Part shown: one piece after another, positions 17,114-24,823 of the stretch
Layout: every line of letters begins with the position of its first letter
How positions within the stretch are numbered: position 1 is the stretch's first letter
NCBI GenBank assembly: GCA_046346965.1
Contig: JAXMHB010000001.1
Coordinates: forward strand, 186,001 to 250,000
Direction of reading: 5' to 3'
From: JAXMHB01 sp046346965
GTDB lineage: Bacteria > Pseudomonadota > Gammaproteobacteria > Xanthomonadales > SZUA-5
DNA length: 64,000 bases
Notes under the pieces: generated by a model
Seen by the model: only the letters and a program-made list of their open reading frames with translations
Databases searched by the model: none
What the model was told of the DNA's origin: nothing
Program-made: the position numbers and the translations under genes

Positions 17114-18393
17114 GGGCTTTCACGAATCCACAAACGGTCGGCAATGGCGGCCAGATCGACACGGCCGGGCAGGCGCCAGCCGCGGAAAGGCGTGTTCTTG
17201 CCGCGGCTCAACATGCTGCCGGGTTCCAAGGTCGACTCCTCGCCGGCGTCGATCAGCACGAAATCGGGCAGTGCACCGGCCTGCATCTGCGGCAAGGGCA
17301 GGCCGAGGATGCGGCGCGGCGCCAACGCACAACGCTCCAGCCAGTCGGTCAGGCTGAGCATGCGCTCGTCGATCAACTTGAGTCCCAGACCCAGATAGCT
17401 GTCCAGCCCGGAGGCGCCGGCCTCGGAGGCCGGGAAAGGCTTCAGCTTGGCGTCCGGATCGTGCGGCTGGTGATCGCTGCAGATGGCGTCGATGGTGCCG
17501 TCGCGCACGCCGGCCCGCAGCACGTCGCGGTCGCCGGCGGTGCGCAGCGGCGGCAACAGGTGCGCCTGGCTGCGGAAGGGCAGCAGGTCGTTCTCATTGA
17601 GATACAGCTGCGGCATCGCGACATCGGCGCTGAGTTGCACGCCGCGTGCCTTGGCGGCGGCGATCATCGCCACGCTGCGGGCGCAGGACAGGCGGGCGAA
17701 ATGCGCGCGCACGCCGCTTTCCTCCACCAACATCAGATCGCGCGCCAGCGCCAGCGTCTCGGTGGTTTCGGGGATGCCCGGCAGACCCTGCAGCGCAGCG
17801 ACGCGCCCTTCGTGGGCGACGCCGCCGGCGCCGATCCAGGGGTCGATCGCCTGCAGATGTACCGGCAGATCCAGCGAGGCGGCGTACTGCAGCGCGCGAC
17901 GCAGCAGATTGCTGTTGCCGATCGGCCGGCCGATGTTGCCCACCGCCACGCACCCGGCGGCGCGCAGCGCGCCCATTTCGGCCAGGGCTTCCTCGCCGAG
18001 TTCTCGCGTCAGCGCGCCGATCACGTGCACGGTGGCGCCGCGCGCCTCGCGGGCGCGTCGCAGGATCAGTTCCACCACCGCCGTGCTGTCCACCGCCGGC
18101 CGTGTGTCCGGCGGCAGCACCAGATGGGTGATGCCGTTGAGCAGCGCAGCGGTGGCTTCCGAGCGGATGTCGGCTTTGTGGGTGGCGCCGGGCTCGCGCA
18201 GGCGCGCGGCGAGGTCGACCAGCCCCGGAATCAGCCAGCAGCCGCGGCCATCGACGACTTCGACCTCGCCGGCATCGGCGAGCGCAATGTCGAGGCCCAG
18301 TATCTGCCCCGGCGCGAACAGCACGCTGGTGACGCGATCGATGCCGAGGTGGGGATAGATCACCCGCGCGTCTTGAATGTAGATCCGAGTCAT
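17110..18393 (-). CDS. pyrC': Dihydroorotase homologue lacking metal-binding residues (PyrC'-type)
   Basis: 427 residues with the amidohydrolase fold: WLIPGLVDLAARLREPG, the central TIM barrel and CSDHQPHDPDAKLKPF. In active dihydroorotases the first segment reads D-x-H-x-H-L-R. Here it is D60-L-A-A-R-L-R, so both zinc-binding histidines are absent (A62 and R64). The protein is therefore very likely catalytically inactive. In pseudomonads and relatives such a PyrC' protein is a structural partner of aspartate carbamoyltransferase PyrB, and the pyrB gene overlaps this one by 4 bases. The true dihydroorotase should be encoded elsewhere in the genome. Confidence 0.9.
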   Translation of the reverse strand: MTRIYIQDARVIYPHLGIDRVTSVLFAPGQILGLDIALADAGEVEVVDGRGCWLIPGLVDLAARLREPGATHKADIRSEATAALLNGITHLVLPPDTRPAVDSTAVVELILRRAREARGATVHVIGALTRELGEEALAEMGALRAAGCVAVGNIGRPIGNSNLLRRALQYAASLDLPVHLQAIDPWIGAGGVAHEGRVAALQGLPGIPETTETLALARDLMLVEESGVRAHFARLSCARSVAMIAAAKARGVQLSADVAMPQLYLNENDLLPFRSQAHLLPPLRTAGDRDVLRAGVRDGTIDAICSDHQPHDPDAKLKPFPASEAGASGLDSYLGLGLKLIDERMLSLTDWLERCALAPRRILGLPLPQMQAGALPDFVLIDAGEESTLEPGSMLSRGKNTPFRGWRLPGRVDLAAIADRLWIRESP

Positions 18394-19361
18394 GCGCCGA
18401 CCTCCATCTGCGGCACCTGCGCGCCGAGGATGTGCGACATCACCGCCATGCGCACGGCAAGGCCATTGCTGACCTGTTCCAGGATCACCGATTGCGGCCC
18501 GTCGGCCACTTCCGAGGCGATCTCGACGCCGCGGTTCATCGGGCCGGGGTGCATGACGATGCAGTCCGGCCGCGCGCGCTTCAGGCGCTCGACCGACAGG
18601 CCGTAGCGGCGGTAGTACTCGCTCTCGGACGGCAGGAAGGCGCCGCGCATACGCTCGCGCTGCAGGCGCAGCATGATGATCACGTCGGCGTCGGCAATCC
18701 CGCTATCCATATCGGTGTAGACGCGCGCGCCGAGTTCCTCGATGGCCGGGGGCAACAGCGTGCGCGGACCGACCACTCGCAACTCGCCGGCGCCGAGGAT
18801 GCCAAAAGCCATCAATTCGGAGCGCGCCACGCGCGAATGCAGCACATCGCCGACCACCGCGATGGTGAGGTGCTCGAAGCCGCCCTTGTGGCGACGGATG
18901 GTGTAGGAATCGAGCAGCGCCTGGGTCGGGTGCGCATGGCGGCCATCGCCTGCATTGAGGACGGCGACGCCGGGCGAGGCATGTTCAGCGATGAAGTGCG
19001 CCGCGCCGGAATCCGGATGACGCACGACGAACATATCGCACTGCATCGCCTCCAGCGTCGCCAGCGTGTCGAGCAGGCTCTCGCCCTTGCTGGTCGAGGA
19101 GGAGGCCACATCCAGATTGACCACGTCCGCCGACAAACGCTCGGCCGCCAGCTCGAAGGTGGTGCGGGTACGCGTGGAGGCCTCGAAGAACAGATTCAAA
19201 ATGGTGCGGCCGCGCAGCAGCGGCAGCTTCTTGTTGCCGCGCAGCGCCACCGTGCGCAGGGAATCAGCCGCATCCAGCAGTTCGTGCAGCAGCCGACGCG
19301 GCAGGCCGTCGATGGTCAACAGGTGGCGCAGGCGCCCCTCGGGTGTCAGCTGCAAGCTCAT
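18390..19361 (-). CDS. pyrB: Aspartate carbamoyltransferase catalytic subunit
   Basis: 323 residues. It contains the carbamoyl phosphate-binding signature ASTRTRTTFELAAERL, the STSKGESLLDT loop, HPTQALLDSYTI and the C-terminal HPGPMNRGVEI. It makes N-carbamoyl-L-aspartate from carbamoyl phosphate and aspartate, the committed step of pyrimidine synthesis. The 4-base overlaps with pyrR before it and pyrC' after it suggest coupled translation and stoichiometric assembly with PyrC'. No pyrI regulatory subunit gene is present, in line with the PyrB-PyrC' class of enzyme. Confidence 0.96.
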   Translation of the reverse strand: MSLQLTPEGRLRHLLTIDGLPRRLLHELLDAADSLRTVALRGNKKLPLLRGRTILNLFFEASTRTRTTFELAAERLSADVVNLDVASSSTSKGESLLDTLATLEAMQCDMFVVRHPDSGAAHFIAEHASPGVAVLNAGDGRHAHPTQALLDSYTIRRHKGGFEHLTIAVVGDVLHSRVARSELMAFGILGAGELRVVGPRTLLPPAIEELGARVYTDMDSGIADADVIIMLRLQRERMRGAFLPSESEYYRRYGLSVERLKRARPDCIVMHPGPMNRGVEIASEVADGPQSVILEQVSNGLAVRMAVMSHILGAQVPQMEVGA

Positions 19362-19873
19362 GCCGGCCGCGCGCCTCGCTCGATGATCTCCAGTTGCAGC
19401 GGCTGCGGGCCGCGCAGCTTGATCTGCTGGCCGGCCGGCAGCGCCAGATGGGCACCGACGGCGCCGGCCTCGATCGGCAGTTCGCGCCCGTTGCGGCTGA
19501 TCAGCACCGCCAGCGTGACGCTGGCCGGCCGGCCGTAGTCGAAAATCTCATTGAGCGCCGCACGTATGGTGCGCCCGGTGTAGAGCACGTCGTCGACCAG
19601 CACCAGATGGCGGTTTTCCACGTCCCACGGGATGCGCGAGGGGCGCACCGTTGGGTGCATGCCGACCCGGGTGAAATCATCGCGATAGAAGCTGATGTCG
19701 AGTGCGCCGACCGCCTCGCCAATGCCCAGCGCGCTGCGCAGGTGCTCGGCCAGCCAGACGCCGCCGGAATGGATGCCGAGCAGGCGCGGATCGACGATGT
19801 TGTGCTCGGTCAGACGCTTGCGCGTCTCACTGACGAAGCGATCGAGCAGCGGTTCAAGAGCTGGCAGTGGCAA
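19358..19873 (-). CDS. pyrR: PyrR-type uracil phosphoribosyltransferase/pyr regulator
   Basis: 171 residues with the type I phosphoribosyltransferase PRPP loop VLVDDVLYTGRTIRAA, and SFYRDDFTRVG and RPSRIPWDV typical of PyrR. It starts at a TTG, strongly supported by GGAGG seven bases upstream, and overlaps ruvX by 20 bases. In Bacillus PyrR is an RNA-binding attenuator with weak UPRTase activity. In gammaproteobacteria the regulatory role is less certain, and I see no obvious anti-antiterminator structure in this operon, which is too compact to contain one internally. Confidence 0.9.
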   Translation of the reverse strand: MPLPALEPLLDRFVSETRKRLTEHNIVDPRLLGIHSGGVWLAEHLRSALGIGEAVGALDISFYRDDFTRVGMHPTVRPSRIPWDVENRHLVLVDDVLYTGRTIRAALNEIFDYGRPASVTLAVLISRNGRELPIEAGAVGAHLALPAGQQIKLRGPQPLQLEIIERGARPA

Positions 19874-20324
19874 GGTAGTCCTCCAGTATCACCGCGGCGG
19901 CGTGGGCGTCGAGATCGTTGGCGTGCTTGCGACGAGCGTTGCCGGCCGCGCGCTCCTGGGCAAAATGGCGCCGCGCGACCTGCGAGGAGCCGCGCTCGTC
20001 CTGCATCGCAACCGGCAAACCATAGCGTTTGCGCAAGCGATTGCTGAACTGGCGCGCGTGCTCAGTCATCTTCTGCTCAGCCCCGTCGCGCGTCAGCGGC
20101 AGTCCCACCACCAGTCCGCAGGGCGCCCATTCGCGCACCAGACCGTCGAGCGCCGACCACAGCGCGGCATCCGGCTGCATGGCCAGATTGCGCAAGGGTC
20201 GGGCACGCCCGGTGAGCTCGTTGCCAACCGCTACGCCGAGGTCGCGTGTACCGACGTCCAGGCCCAGCCAGACGCCGGTGCGCGGCGGCGCCGCGCGCTC
20301 GCCGGTGTCAGGCGTGTCCTGCAT
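19854..20324 (-). CDS. ruvX: Putative pre-16S rRNA nuclease RuvX (YqgF)
   Basis: 156 residues with the RNase H-like fold: GLDVGTRDLGVAVGN containing the first catalytic Asp, LVVGLPLTRDG, the DERGSSQVA segment with the conserved Glu, and a late Asp in KHANDLDAHAA. The family matures the 5' end of 16S rRNA. It overlaps yqgE upstream by 17 bases and pyrR downstream by 20, and the pairing yqgE-ruvX is widely conserved in proteobacteria. The N-terminus (MQDTPDTGERAAPP) is longer than in E. coli and poorly conserved. Confidence 0.93.
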   Translation of the reverse strand: MQDTPDTGERAAPPRTGVWLGLDVGTRDLGVAVGNELTGRARPLRNLAMQPDAALWSALDGLVREWAPCGLVVGLPLTRDGAEQKMTEHARQFSNRLRKRYGLPVAMQDERGSSQVARRHFAQERAAGNARRKHANDLDAHAAAVILEDYLATASS

Positions 20325-20871
20325 AGTCGGTCAGCAGTCGCATATCGACGCCGGCCAGACGGGCCGCCGCCTCCCAGCGATCATCGATCGGTACCTCGAA
20401 CAGGATGGCTGGATCCACCGGCACGCTGAGCCAGGCGTTCTCGCGGATTTCCGATTCCAGTTGCCCGGCGCCCCAGCCGGCGTAGCCGAGCGCCACCAGT
20501 GCGCGGCTCGGGCCGCGGCCCTCGGCCATCGCGGCCAGCACATCGCGCGAGGTGGTCACGCACAGCGCCTCGGAGACCCGGAAGGTGGAGTCGTAGGCGC
20601 CGCAGGGTTCGTGCAGCACGAAGCCGCGATCGAGCTGGACCGGGCCGCCGGCATGCACCGGCTGCTGGTCGAGGCCGGGGACGCTGGTCTGGATCTGCAT
20701 TTGTTCGAGCACGGTCCCCAGCGTCAGCGGACTCAGACGGTTGATGACGATGCCGAGCGCGCCTTCATCGTTGTGCTGGCACAAGAGCGTGACGCCGCGC
20801 GCAAAGTTGGGGTCGTTCAGACCCGGCATGGCGATCAGCAGGTGATTGGCGAGATAAGAGGATTTGAGCAT
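20308..20871 (-). CDS. yqgE: YqgE/AlgH family protein
   Basis: 187 residues, a full-length member of the YqgE/AlgH family: SSYLANHLLIAMPGLNDPNF near the start, LCQHNDEGALGIVINR, VHAGGPVQLDRGFVLH and ALVALGYAGWGAGQLESEI. It is a soluble protein with no established biochemical activity. The older name AlgH (alginate regulator) should not be taken to mean a DNA-binding function, as no such domain is visible. It is the first gene of the compact leftward operon yqgE-ruvX-pyrR-pyrB-pyrC'-lipoprotein. Confidence 0.93.
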   Translation of the reverse strand: MLKSSYLANHLLIAMPGLNDPNFARGVTLLCQHNDEGALGIVINRLSPLTLGTVLEQMQIQTSVPGLDQQPVHAGGPVQLDRGFVLHEPCGAYDSTFRVSEALCVTTSRDVLAAMAEGRGPSRALVALGYAGWGAGQLESEIRENAWLSVPVDPAILFEVPIDDRWEAAARLAGVDMRLLTDYAGHA

Positions 20872-20987
20872 GGCCGCAGTCTAGCGCAGGCGGCGCGCAG
20901 CGCCGGTGTAGAGCTCACTGCCGCACGGTGCGGGACGAGCGACCGGCGATGCTATGCTCCGCGGTCAATCTGTCTCCGGAGCCGGCC

Positions 20988-21215
20988 ATGGCGCGTCCCG
21001 ATCCCAGTCTAGCCCCACTGATCCAGCCGAACGCCGATCATCGCTATCAGGTCACGGCAGCCGACCTGCCGCTGTCCTGTCCGATGCCGGGGATGCACTT
21101 GTGGAACTCGCATCCGCGCGTATATCTGTCGGTGGAGGCGACTGGCAGCGCCAAGTGCCCCTACTGCGGCGCCGTGTACGAATTGCAGGGCGGCGCGCGG
21201 GCGCACGCGGCCTGA
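20988..21215 (+). CDS. Zinc-ribbon protein of the CHCC (NDUFS6-like) family
   Basis: 75 residues. It has the pattern LSCPMPG, then LWNSHPRVYLSVEATGSAKCPYCGAVYEL, giving Cys, His and a CPYC pair as in the zf-CHCC family related to the mitochondrial complex I accessory subunit NDUFS6. ATG 20988 is preferred because GGAG lies just upstream and homologues begin there; the open frame extends back to 20928. A TATGCT at 20953-20958 could serve as the -10 of its promoter. Zinc binding is expected, but the bacterial role is unproven. Confidence 0.85.
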   Translation: MARPDPSLAPLIQPNADHRYQVTAADLPLSCPMPGMHLWNSHPRVYLSVEATGSAKCPYCGAVYELQGGARAHAA

Positions 21216-21243
21216 ACGCCTGACGCGCACGGCGGGAGGGGCG

Positions 21244-22383
21244 GTGGGCAGGCGCTGGACCGTCGTACAGCTGATTCCGGCGATGAATGCCGGCGGCGCC
21301 GAGCGATCCACCATTGAGGTGGCACGCGCGCTGGTGGCGGCGGGGCATCGCTCGATCGTGATCTCGGCCGGCGGACGCTGGCAGTCGCGCCTCAGCGTCG
21401 ACGGCAGCGAGCACATCACGCTGCCGTTGGACCGCAAATCGGTCTCGGCGCTGTGGACGGCATGGCGCTTGCGCGCCGTGCTGCGCGCACTGAAGCCGGA
21501 TCTCATCCATGTGCGTTCGCGATTGCCGGCCTGGATCGCGCGGCTGGCGCTGCTCGGCGTCCGCGGCGTGGCGAGGGTCAGTACCGTGCACGGCTTGAAC
21601 TCGGTGAACGCCTACAGCCGCATCATGACGCGCGCCGAGCGCGTGATTGCAGTGTCGCGCACCACCCGGGCGCATCTGTTGACGCACTACCCGCAGCTCG
21701 ATCCGGCCATCGTCCGCGTGATTCCCCGCGGTGTCGATGCGCAGGAATTCGACCCTCAGCGAGCGCTGGATCCGGACTGGCGCGCGCAGTTCGAAGCCGA
21801 TTTTCCTGCCTTGGTGGGTGGCAAGCTGTTGACGCTGCCGGGTCGCGGTACGCGTCTCAAAGGGCATGCCGACGCGATTCGGCTGCTGGCGGCGCTGCGC
21901 GCGCGCGGCGTCGATGCGCGCCTGCTGCTGCTCGGCGTAATCGAGAGCGGACGCGAGGCCTATCGATCGGAGCTGATGCGACTGGCTGCTGAACTCGGTG
22001 TCGGCGAGGCGCTGGTTTGTACGCGCTCGCGCCCCGATGTGCGCGAGGTCTATGCCTTGAGCGATCTGGTGCTGCAGTTGTCGCAGCGGCCGGAGAGCTT
22101 CGGACGCGTGGTGACCGAGGCGCTGGCCCTGGGACGCCCGGTGCTGGGCTACGACCATGGCGGTGTCGGCGAGTTGCTGCAGGACTACTACCCGGCCGGT
22201 CTGGTGCCGCTGGGGAATCTGGACATCGCAGCCGAGCGCGCCGAAGCGCTGCTGACCGCGCCGCCGCCCGTCGGAGAGGTGGCGGTGCCGACCGTGACCG
22301 ATTTGCAGCGCCTGACGCTGTCGGTGTACGCGGAGCTGCTGGAGGGCGCCGCACCCGATCCCGCCTGCCTGGCGGACCGATGA
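21244..22383 (+). CDS. Glycosyltransferase family 4 (GT-B fold)
   Basis: 379 residues. The N-terminal half has QLIPAMNAGGAERSTIEVARAL and DLIHVRSRLPAWIARL, typical of GT4 lipopolysaccharide glycosyltransferases. The C-terminal donor-binding half has LPGRGTRLKGHADAI and the E-x7-E type region SFGRVVTEALALGRPVLGYDHGGVGELL. It should transfer a sugar from an activated donor to a glycolipid or oligosaccharide at the inner membrane; donor and acceptor cannot be told. Start is GTG 21244 with GGGAGGGG before it. Its stop overlaps the next start (ATGA), linking it to the O-antigen ligase-like gene. Confidence 0.92.
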   Translation: MGRRWTVVQLIPAMNAGGAERSTIEVARALVAAGHRSIVISAGGRWQSRLSVDGSEHITLPLDRKSVSALWTAWRLRAVLRALKPDLIHVRSRLPAWIARLALLGVRGVARVSTVHGLNSVNAYSRIMTRAERVIAVSRTTRAHLLTHYPQLDPAIVRVIPRGVDAQEFDPQRALDPDWRAQFEADFPALVGGKLLTLPGRGTRLKGHADAIRLLAALRARGVDARLLLLGVIESGREAYRSELMRLAAELGVGEALVCTRSRPDVREVYALSDLVLQLSQRPESFGRVVTEALALGRPVLGYDHGGVGELLQDYYPAGLVPLGNLDIAAERAEALLTAPPPVGEVAVPTVTDLQRLTLSVYAELLEGAAPDPACLADR

Positions 22384-23636
22384 AGCCGCAGCCGATCGCG
22401 CACAGTCCGGCGGCCACGCAAGCCCTGGCGCTGGTGGCGCTGGTGGGCTTGCTGCTGCCCTTCGGGCGCTGGGCGGAGTTGCCGATCCTGCTGGGTGCGG
22501 CAATCGGGCTGCTCGCCGCCGCCCGCTGGCGCGCGCTGTGGTCGCACCCGGCGCTGCGCGCGCTGCTGATGGCGAACGCGGCCTATGCGCTGGCGGCCTT
22601 GCTGTCTTGCGTCGATGCCGTCGAACCGGACAAGAGCTGGGTGACGGCCTTGGGCGCGCTGCGCTTTCTCGCTTTCGGCCTGGGGGTGCTGGTGCTTTGC
22701 ATTCGGGCGCAGGCCGACGGCGTCGCCGCCAGCACGCTGGCGCGGGCGCTGGCATGGGTCGCTGCGCTGCCGGTGGCGATCTGGGTGGTCGATGGCCTGA
22801 TGCAGGCGGCGACTGGCTACTCGCTGGGCGGCCCTTTGGATGCCGACCGCCTGAGCGGCATCTTCGGCGCGGACGATCTGAAGCTCGGTCCGCTGCTGCC
22901 GGCGCTGGCGCCGCTGCTGCTGTGGCCGGCCTTGCGTGCATCGCGCGCGCAGCTGACCGGCATCGCGCTGGCGCTCTGTGTGGTGGTGTTGCTGGCCGGA
23001 GCACGCGCCGGCTGGGTGAGTCTGGCGTTGGTTGCGCTGATGCTGTGCTGGCGCCTGGCGCAGGGATCCTGGCGTCGCATGGCGCGTTTGCTGGCTGCCT
23101 GTGCACTGGTGGTCAGCCTGCTGGGCGGCGCGGCGTATGCGCTGTCGGACAGCTTCCGGGCGCGCGTCGATCGGACGCTGCTGGCCGGCGCCGGCCAGGT
23201 GGACACCGCGCTGGCCGGGCGCGTGCCGATCTGGGATACCGCGGCGCGCATGAGCGCCGCGCATCCGGTCAATGGTGTGGGCGTGCGTGGCTTCCGTTAT
23301 GCCTACCCCGACTACGCCAGTCCGGGCGATCCCTGGGTGGATGCGGCCAGCCATACCGGCGCCGCGCATGCGCATCAGCTGATCCTGGAATTGCTCACCG
23401 AGACCGGCGTGTTCGGACTGCTGCTCTGGGTCGCCGGTGCCGCCGTGCTGGTCGGGCTGTGGCGCCAGACGGCGGCTACTCCCGAGGCGCAGGCGCCGTG
23501 GGTTGCGCTGTTGGTGCTGGTGTTTCCGCTCAACACCCACCTCGCGTTCTACTCCAGCTTCATGGGCATCGTCCTGTGTTGGCTGTGGACCCTGGCCTGC
23601 GCCCAGTCCCTGTTGCAGCCAGCCGGTGAGTCCTAG
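22380..23636 (+). CDS. O-antigen ligase/polymerase-like membrane protein (Wzy_C type)
   Basis: 418 residues with about ten hydrophobic helices and one long periplasmic loop. The loop carries LAGRVPIWDTA, HPVNGVGVRGFRY and the conserved HAHQLILELLTETGVFGLLLW, the hallmark of the WaaL/Wzy_C O-antigen ligase family. It may attach O-antigen or a similar glycan to lipid A-core. WaaL and related protein glycosyltransferases are not separable from sequence alone. ATG 22380 overlaps the stop of the GT4 gene. The open frame starts earlier, but the upstream part is out of phase with the GT4 coding sequence and is not plausible. Confidence 0.9.
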   Translation: MKPQPIAHSPAATQALALVALVGLLLPFGRWAELPILLGAAIGLLAAARWRALWSHPALRALLMANAAYALAALLSCVDAVEPDKSWVTALGALRFLAFGLGVLVLCIRAQADGVAASTLARALAWVAALPVAIWVVDGLMQAATGYSLGGPLDADRLSGIFGADDLKLGPLLPALAPLLLWPALRASRAQLTGIALALCVVVLLAGARAGWVSLALVALMLCWRLAQGSWRRMARLLAACALVVSLLGGAAYALSDSFRARVDRTLLAGAGQVDTALAGRVPIWDTAARMSAAHPVNGVGVRGFRYAYPDYASPGDPWVDAASHTGAAHAHQLILELLTETGVFGLLLWVAGAAVLVGLWRQTAATPEAQAPWVALLVLVFPLNTHLAFYSSFMGIVLCWLWTLACAQSLLQPAGES

Positions 23637-23673
23637 GGGAAGCTCTTGCCAACTATGGGTACGTTGGGTCAAA

Positions 23674-23702
23674 AGCGGTGCGAGGGTCAGGGGGCTGGGG
23701 AC
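23674..23702 (+). repeat. Left arm of a 29-base imperfect inverted repeat
   Basis: This G-rich arm matches the reverse complement of 23990-24018 at 25 of 29 positions. The two arms enclose about 287 bases, a size and layout like a miniature inverted-repeat element. I see no convincing target-site duplication outside the arms. The arms are low in complexity, which raises the chance of accidental similarity. Confidence 0.45.
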
Positions 23703-23989
23703 GAGCACTGCAGCGATTGCCTGGCACAGTCGCCGGTACGGTTTGCGGATCGAGTAAGCGCGCCAGAGGCGAGACATGGACTCTGAACCAGCATCATGTT
23801 CGGGACTGCGGCTGCATGGGTATCCATCGCGGGCGGATCTACGGTTCTGCCCGTCTCTAAGGTTGTGGCCAGGATCGTCCGCCGCTGTCCCGACGCGCTC
23901 ATGTTCCGCAAGGGAGTTCAGGCCTCGCCTTCACAGCGCTTGCGCGTTCTGCAAGCCGGCGACCACGCCACGCAGTGGCCGTATGGCTG

Positions 23990-24018
23990 GTCCCCCGCCC
24001 CTTGCCCCTCGCCCCGCT
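23990..24018 (-). repeat. Right arm of inverted repeat; G-quadruplex motif on minus strand
   Basis: On the minus strand this segment reads as four G-runs with short loops (G4-N3-G4-N3-G4-N1-G5), a textbook intramolecular quadruplex motif. It lies 38 bases before the ATG of the GT2 gene, on the template strand for that gene. It is also the right arm of the inverted repeat whose left arm is at 23674-23702. Confidence 0.5.
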
Positions 24019-24030
24019 GTTGTCCCTATG

Positions 24031-24062
24031 CGCTCATGTCTTGCGAGAGCTTCGCATGAGCG
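24031..24062 (+). promoter_or_regulatory. Hairpin covering the start codon of the GT2 gene
   Basis: CGCTCA (24031-24036) and TGCGA (24042-24046) pair with TGAGCG (24057-24062) and TCGCA (24052-24056). The result is an 11-bp stem with a 5-base bulge and a GAGCT loop. The stem and loop contain both the GCGAGAG ribosome-binding region and the ATG at 24056, so the fold would lower translation unless opened. Whether it is regulated is unknown. Confidence 0.45.
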
Positions 24063-24823
24063 TGCATGAACCCTATTCGGCGGTCGTCACCACGCTGAAC
24101 AACGGCGCCACGCTGCGCCGCTGTCTGGCCAGTCTGCAAGGCGCTGCCGAGATCGTGCTGGTGGATTCCGGCAGCAGCGATGACACGCTGACGCTGGCGG
24201 CGGAGTTCGGCTGTCGCGTGATACACAAGCCTTTTGCCGGCTACGGTCCGCAGAAGGCTTTTGCGATTGGCCAGGCGCAGTCGCGCTATGTGTTGCTGCT
24301 GGATGCCGACGAATGGTTGCCCGAGCCCTGTCAGCAGGCGCTGCAAGCCTGGGTCGATGCGGCAGCGGCCGAGGGTTACCGGCTGGCGGGCGCGCGGATT
24401 CCGCGGCGGGAGCTGATCTTCTGGCAGTACCAGCATCCCGGCGCACGTCTGAATCGCTTCTTGCGCGTGGTGGATCGCACCCGCTTTCGCATGAGCACCT
24501 CGAGCGTGCACGCAGCACCGGAAGTGGACGGACCGGTGGGCGATCTGGCGCAGCCTTTTTGCCACGATGGCGAGCCTGATATCCACACCAAAGTGGCCAA
24601 GATCAACGCCTATTCCACTGGACTGGTCGCCGACAAGCTGGCGCGCAATCCGCGCTTCGTACGCACGCGCATGCTGCTGTATCCGCCGCTGTTTTTCCTG
24701 CGCCTGTATCTGGGCAAACGCCAGTGCCTGGATGGCTGGGCCGGCTTCATCCAGAGCGTGGTGGGTGCCTTTTACGTGTTCCTGAAGTACGCCAAGGTCT
24801 ATGAAGCCCGACGCCGGCGCTGA
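24056..24823 (+). CDS. Glycosyltransferase family 2, LPS-core type (WaaE/LgtF-like)
   Basis: 255 residues. It has a GT-A fold with YSAVVTTLNNGATLRRCLASL, IVLVDSGSSDDTL and the metal-binding DADEW (the DXD-type motif). The C-terminal half has RRELIFWQYQHPGARLNRFLR and an amphipathic segment RTRMLLYPPLFFLRLYL, as in lipopolysaccharide core beta-1,4-glucosyltransferases of the WaaE/LgtF family. It probably adds a hexose to the inner core. ATG 24056 is chosen because the fold begins directly after it. It overlaps the acyltransferase gene by 23 bases. Confidence 0.9.
   Translation: MSVHEPYSAVVTTLNNGATLRRCLASLQGAAEIVLVDSGSSDDTLTLAAEFGCRVIHKPFAGYGPQKAFAIGQAQSRYVLLLDADEWLPEPCQQALQAWVDAAAAEGYRLAGARIPRRELIFWQYQHPGARLNRFLRVVDRTRFRMSTSSVHAAPEVDGPVGDLAQPFCHDGEPDIHTKVAKINAYSTGLVADKLARNPRFVRTRMLLYPPLFFLRLYLGKRQCLDGWAGFIQSVVGAFYVFLKYAKVYEARRRR

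Larger units (their letters stand above)
23637..24055. other. 419-base non-coding gap bounded by G-rich inverted repeats
   Basis: No convincing gene lies here: the open frames are short, mutually overlapping and have no Shine-Dalgarno or recognisable domain. The gap is much longer than others in this region and reads as less GC-biased. It contains a pair of 29-base inverted repeats, a quadruplex motif and a hairpin over the next start codon, listed separately. There is also an imperfect direct repeat around GCGCTCATGT (near 23886-23913 and 24021-24048). Confidence 0.6.

Noticed and set aside
17110..18393. Calling this gene an active dihydroorotase
   Set aside because: Both histidines of the essential HxH metal motif are replaced (A62, R64).
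20308..20871. Naming yqgE a transcriptional regulator of alginate (AlgH)
   Set aside because: No DNA-binding domain is visible, so the family name is historical.
23776..24069. Small open frames (87-97 codons) in the gap between the O-antigen ligase and GT2 genes
   Set aside because: They overlap each other in different frames, have no ribosome-binding site, no repeatable motif and unusual composition. I treat the gap as non-coding.
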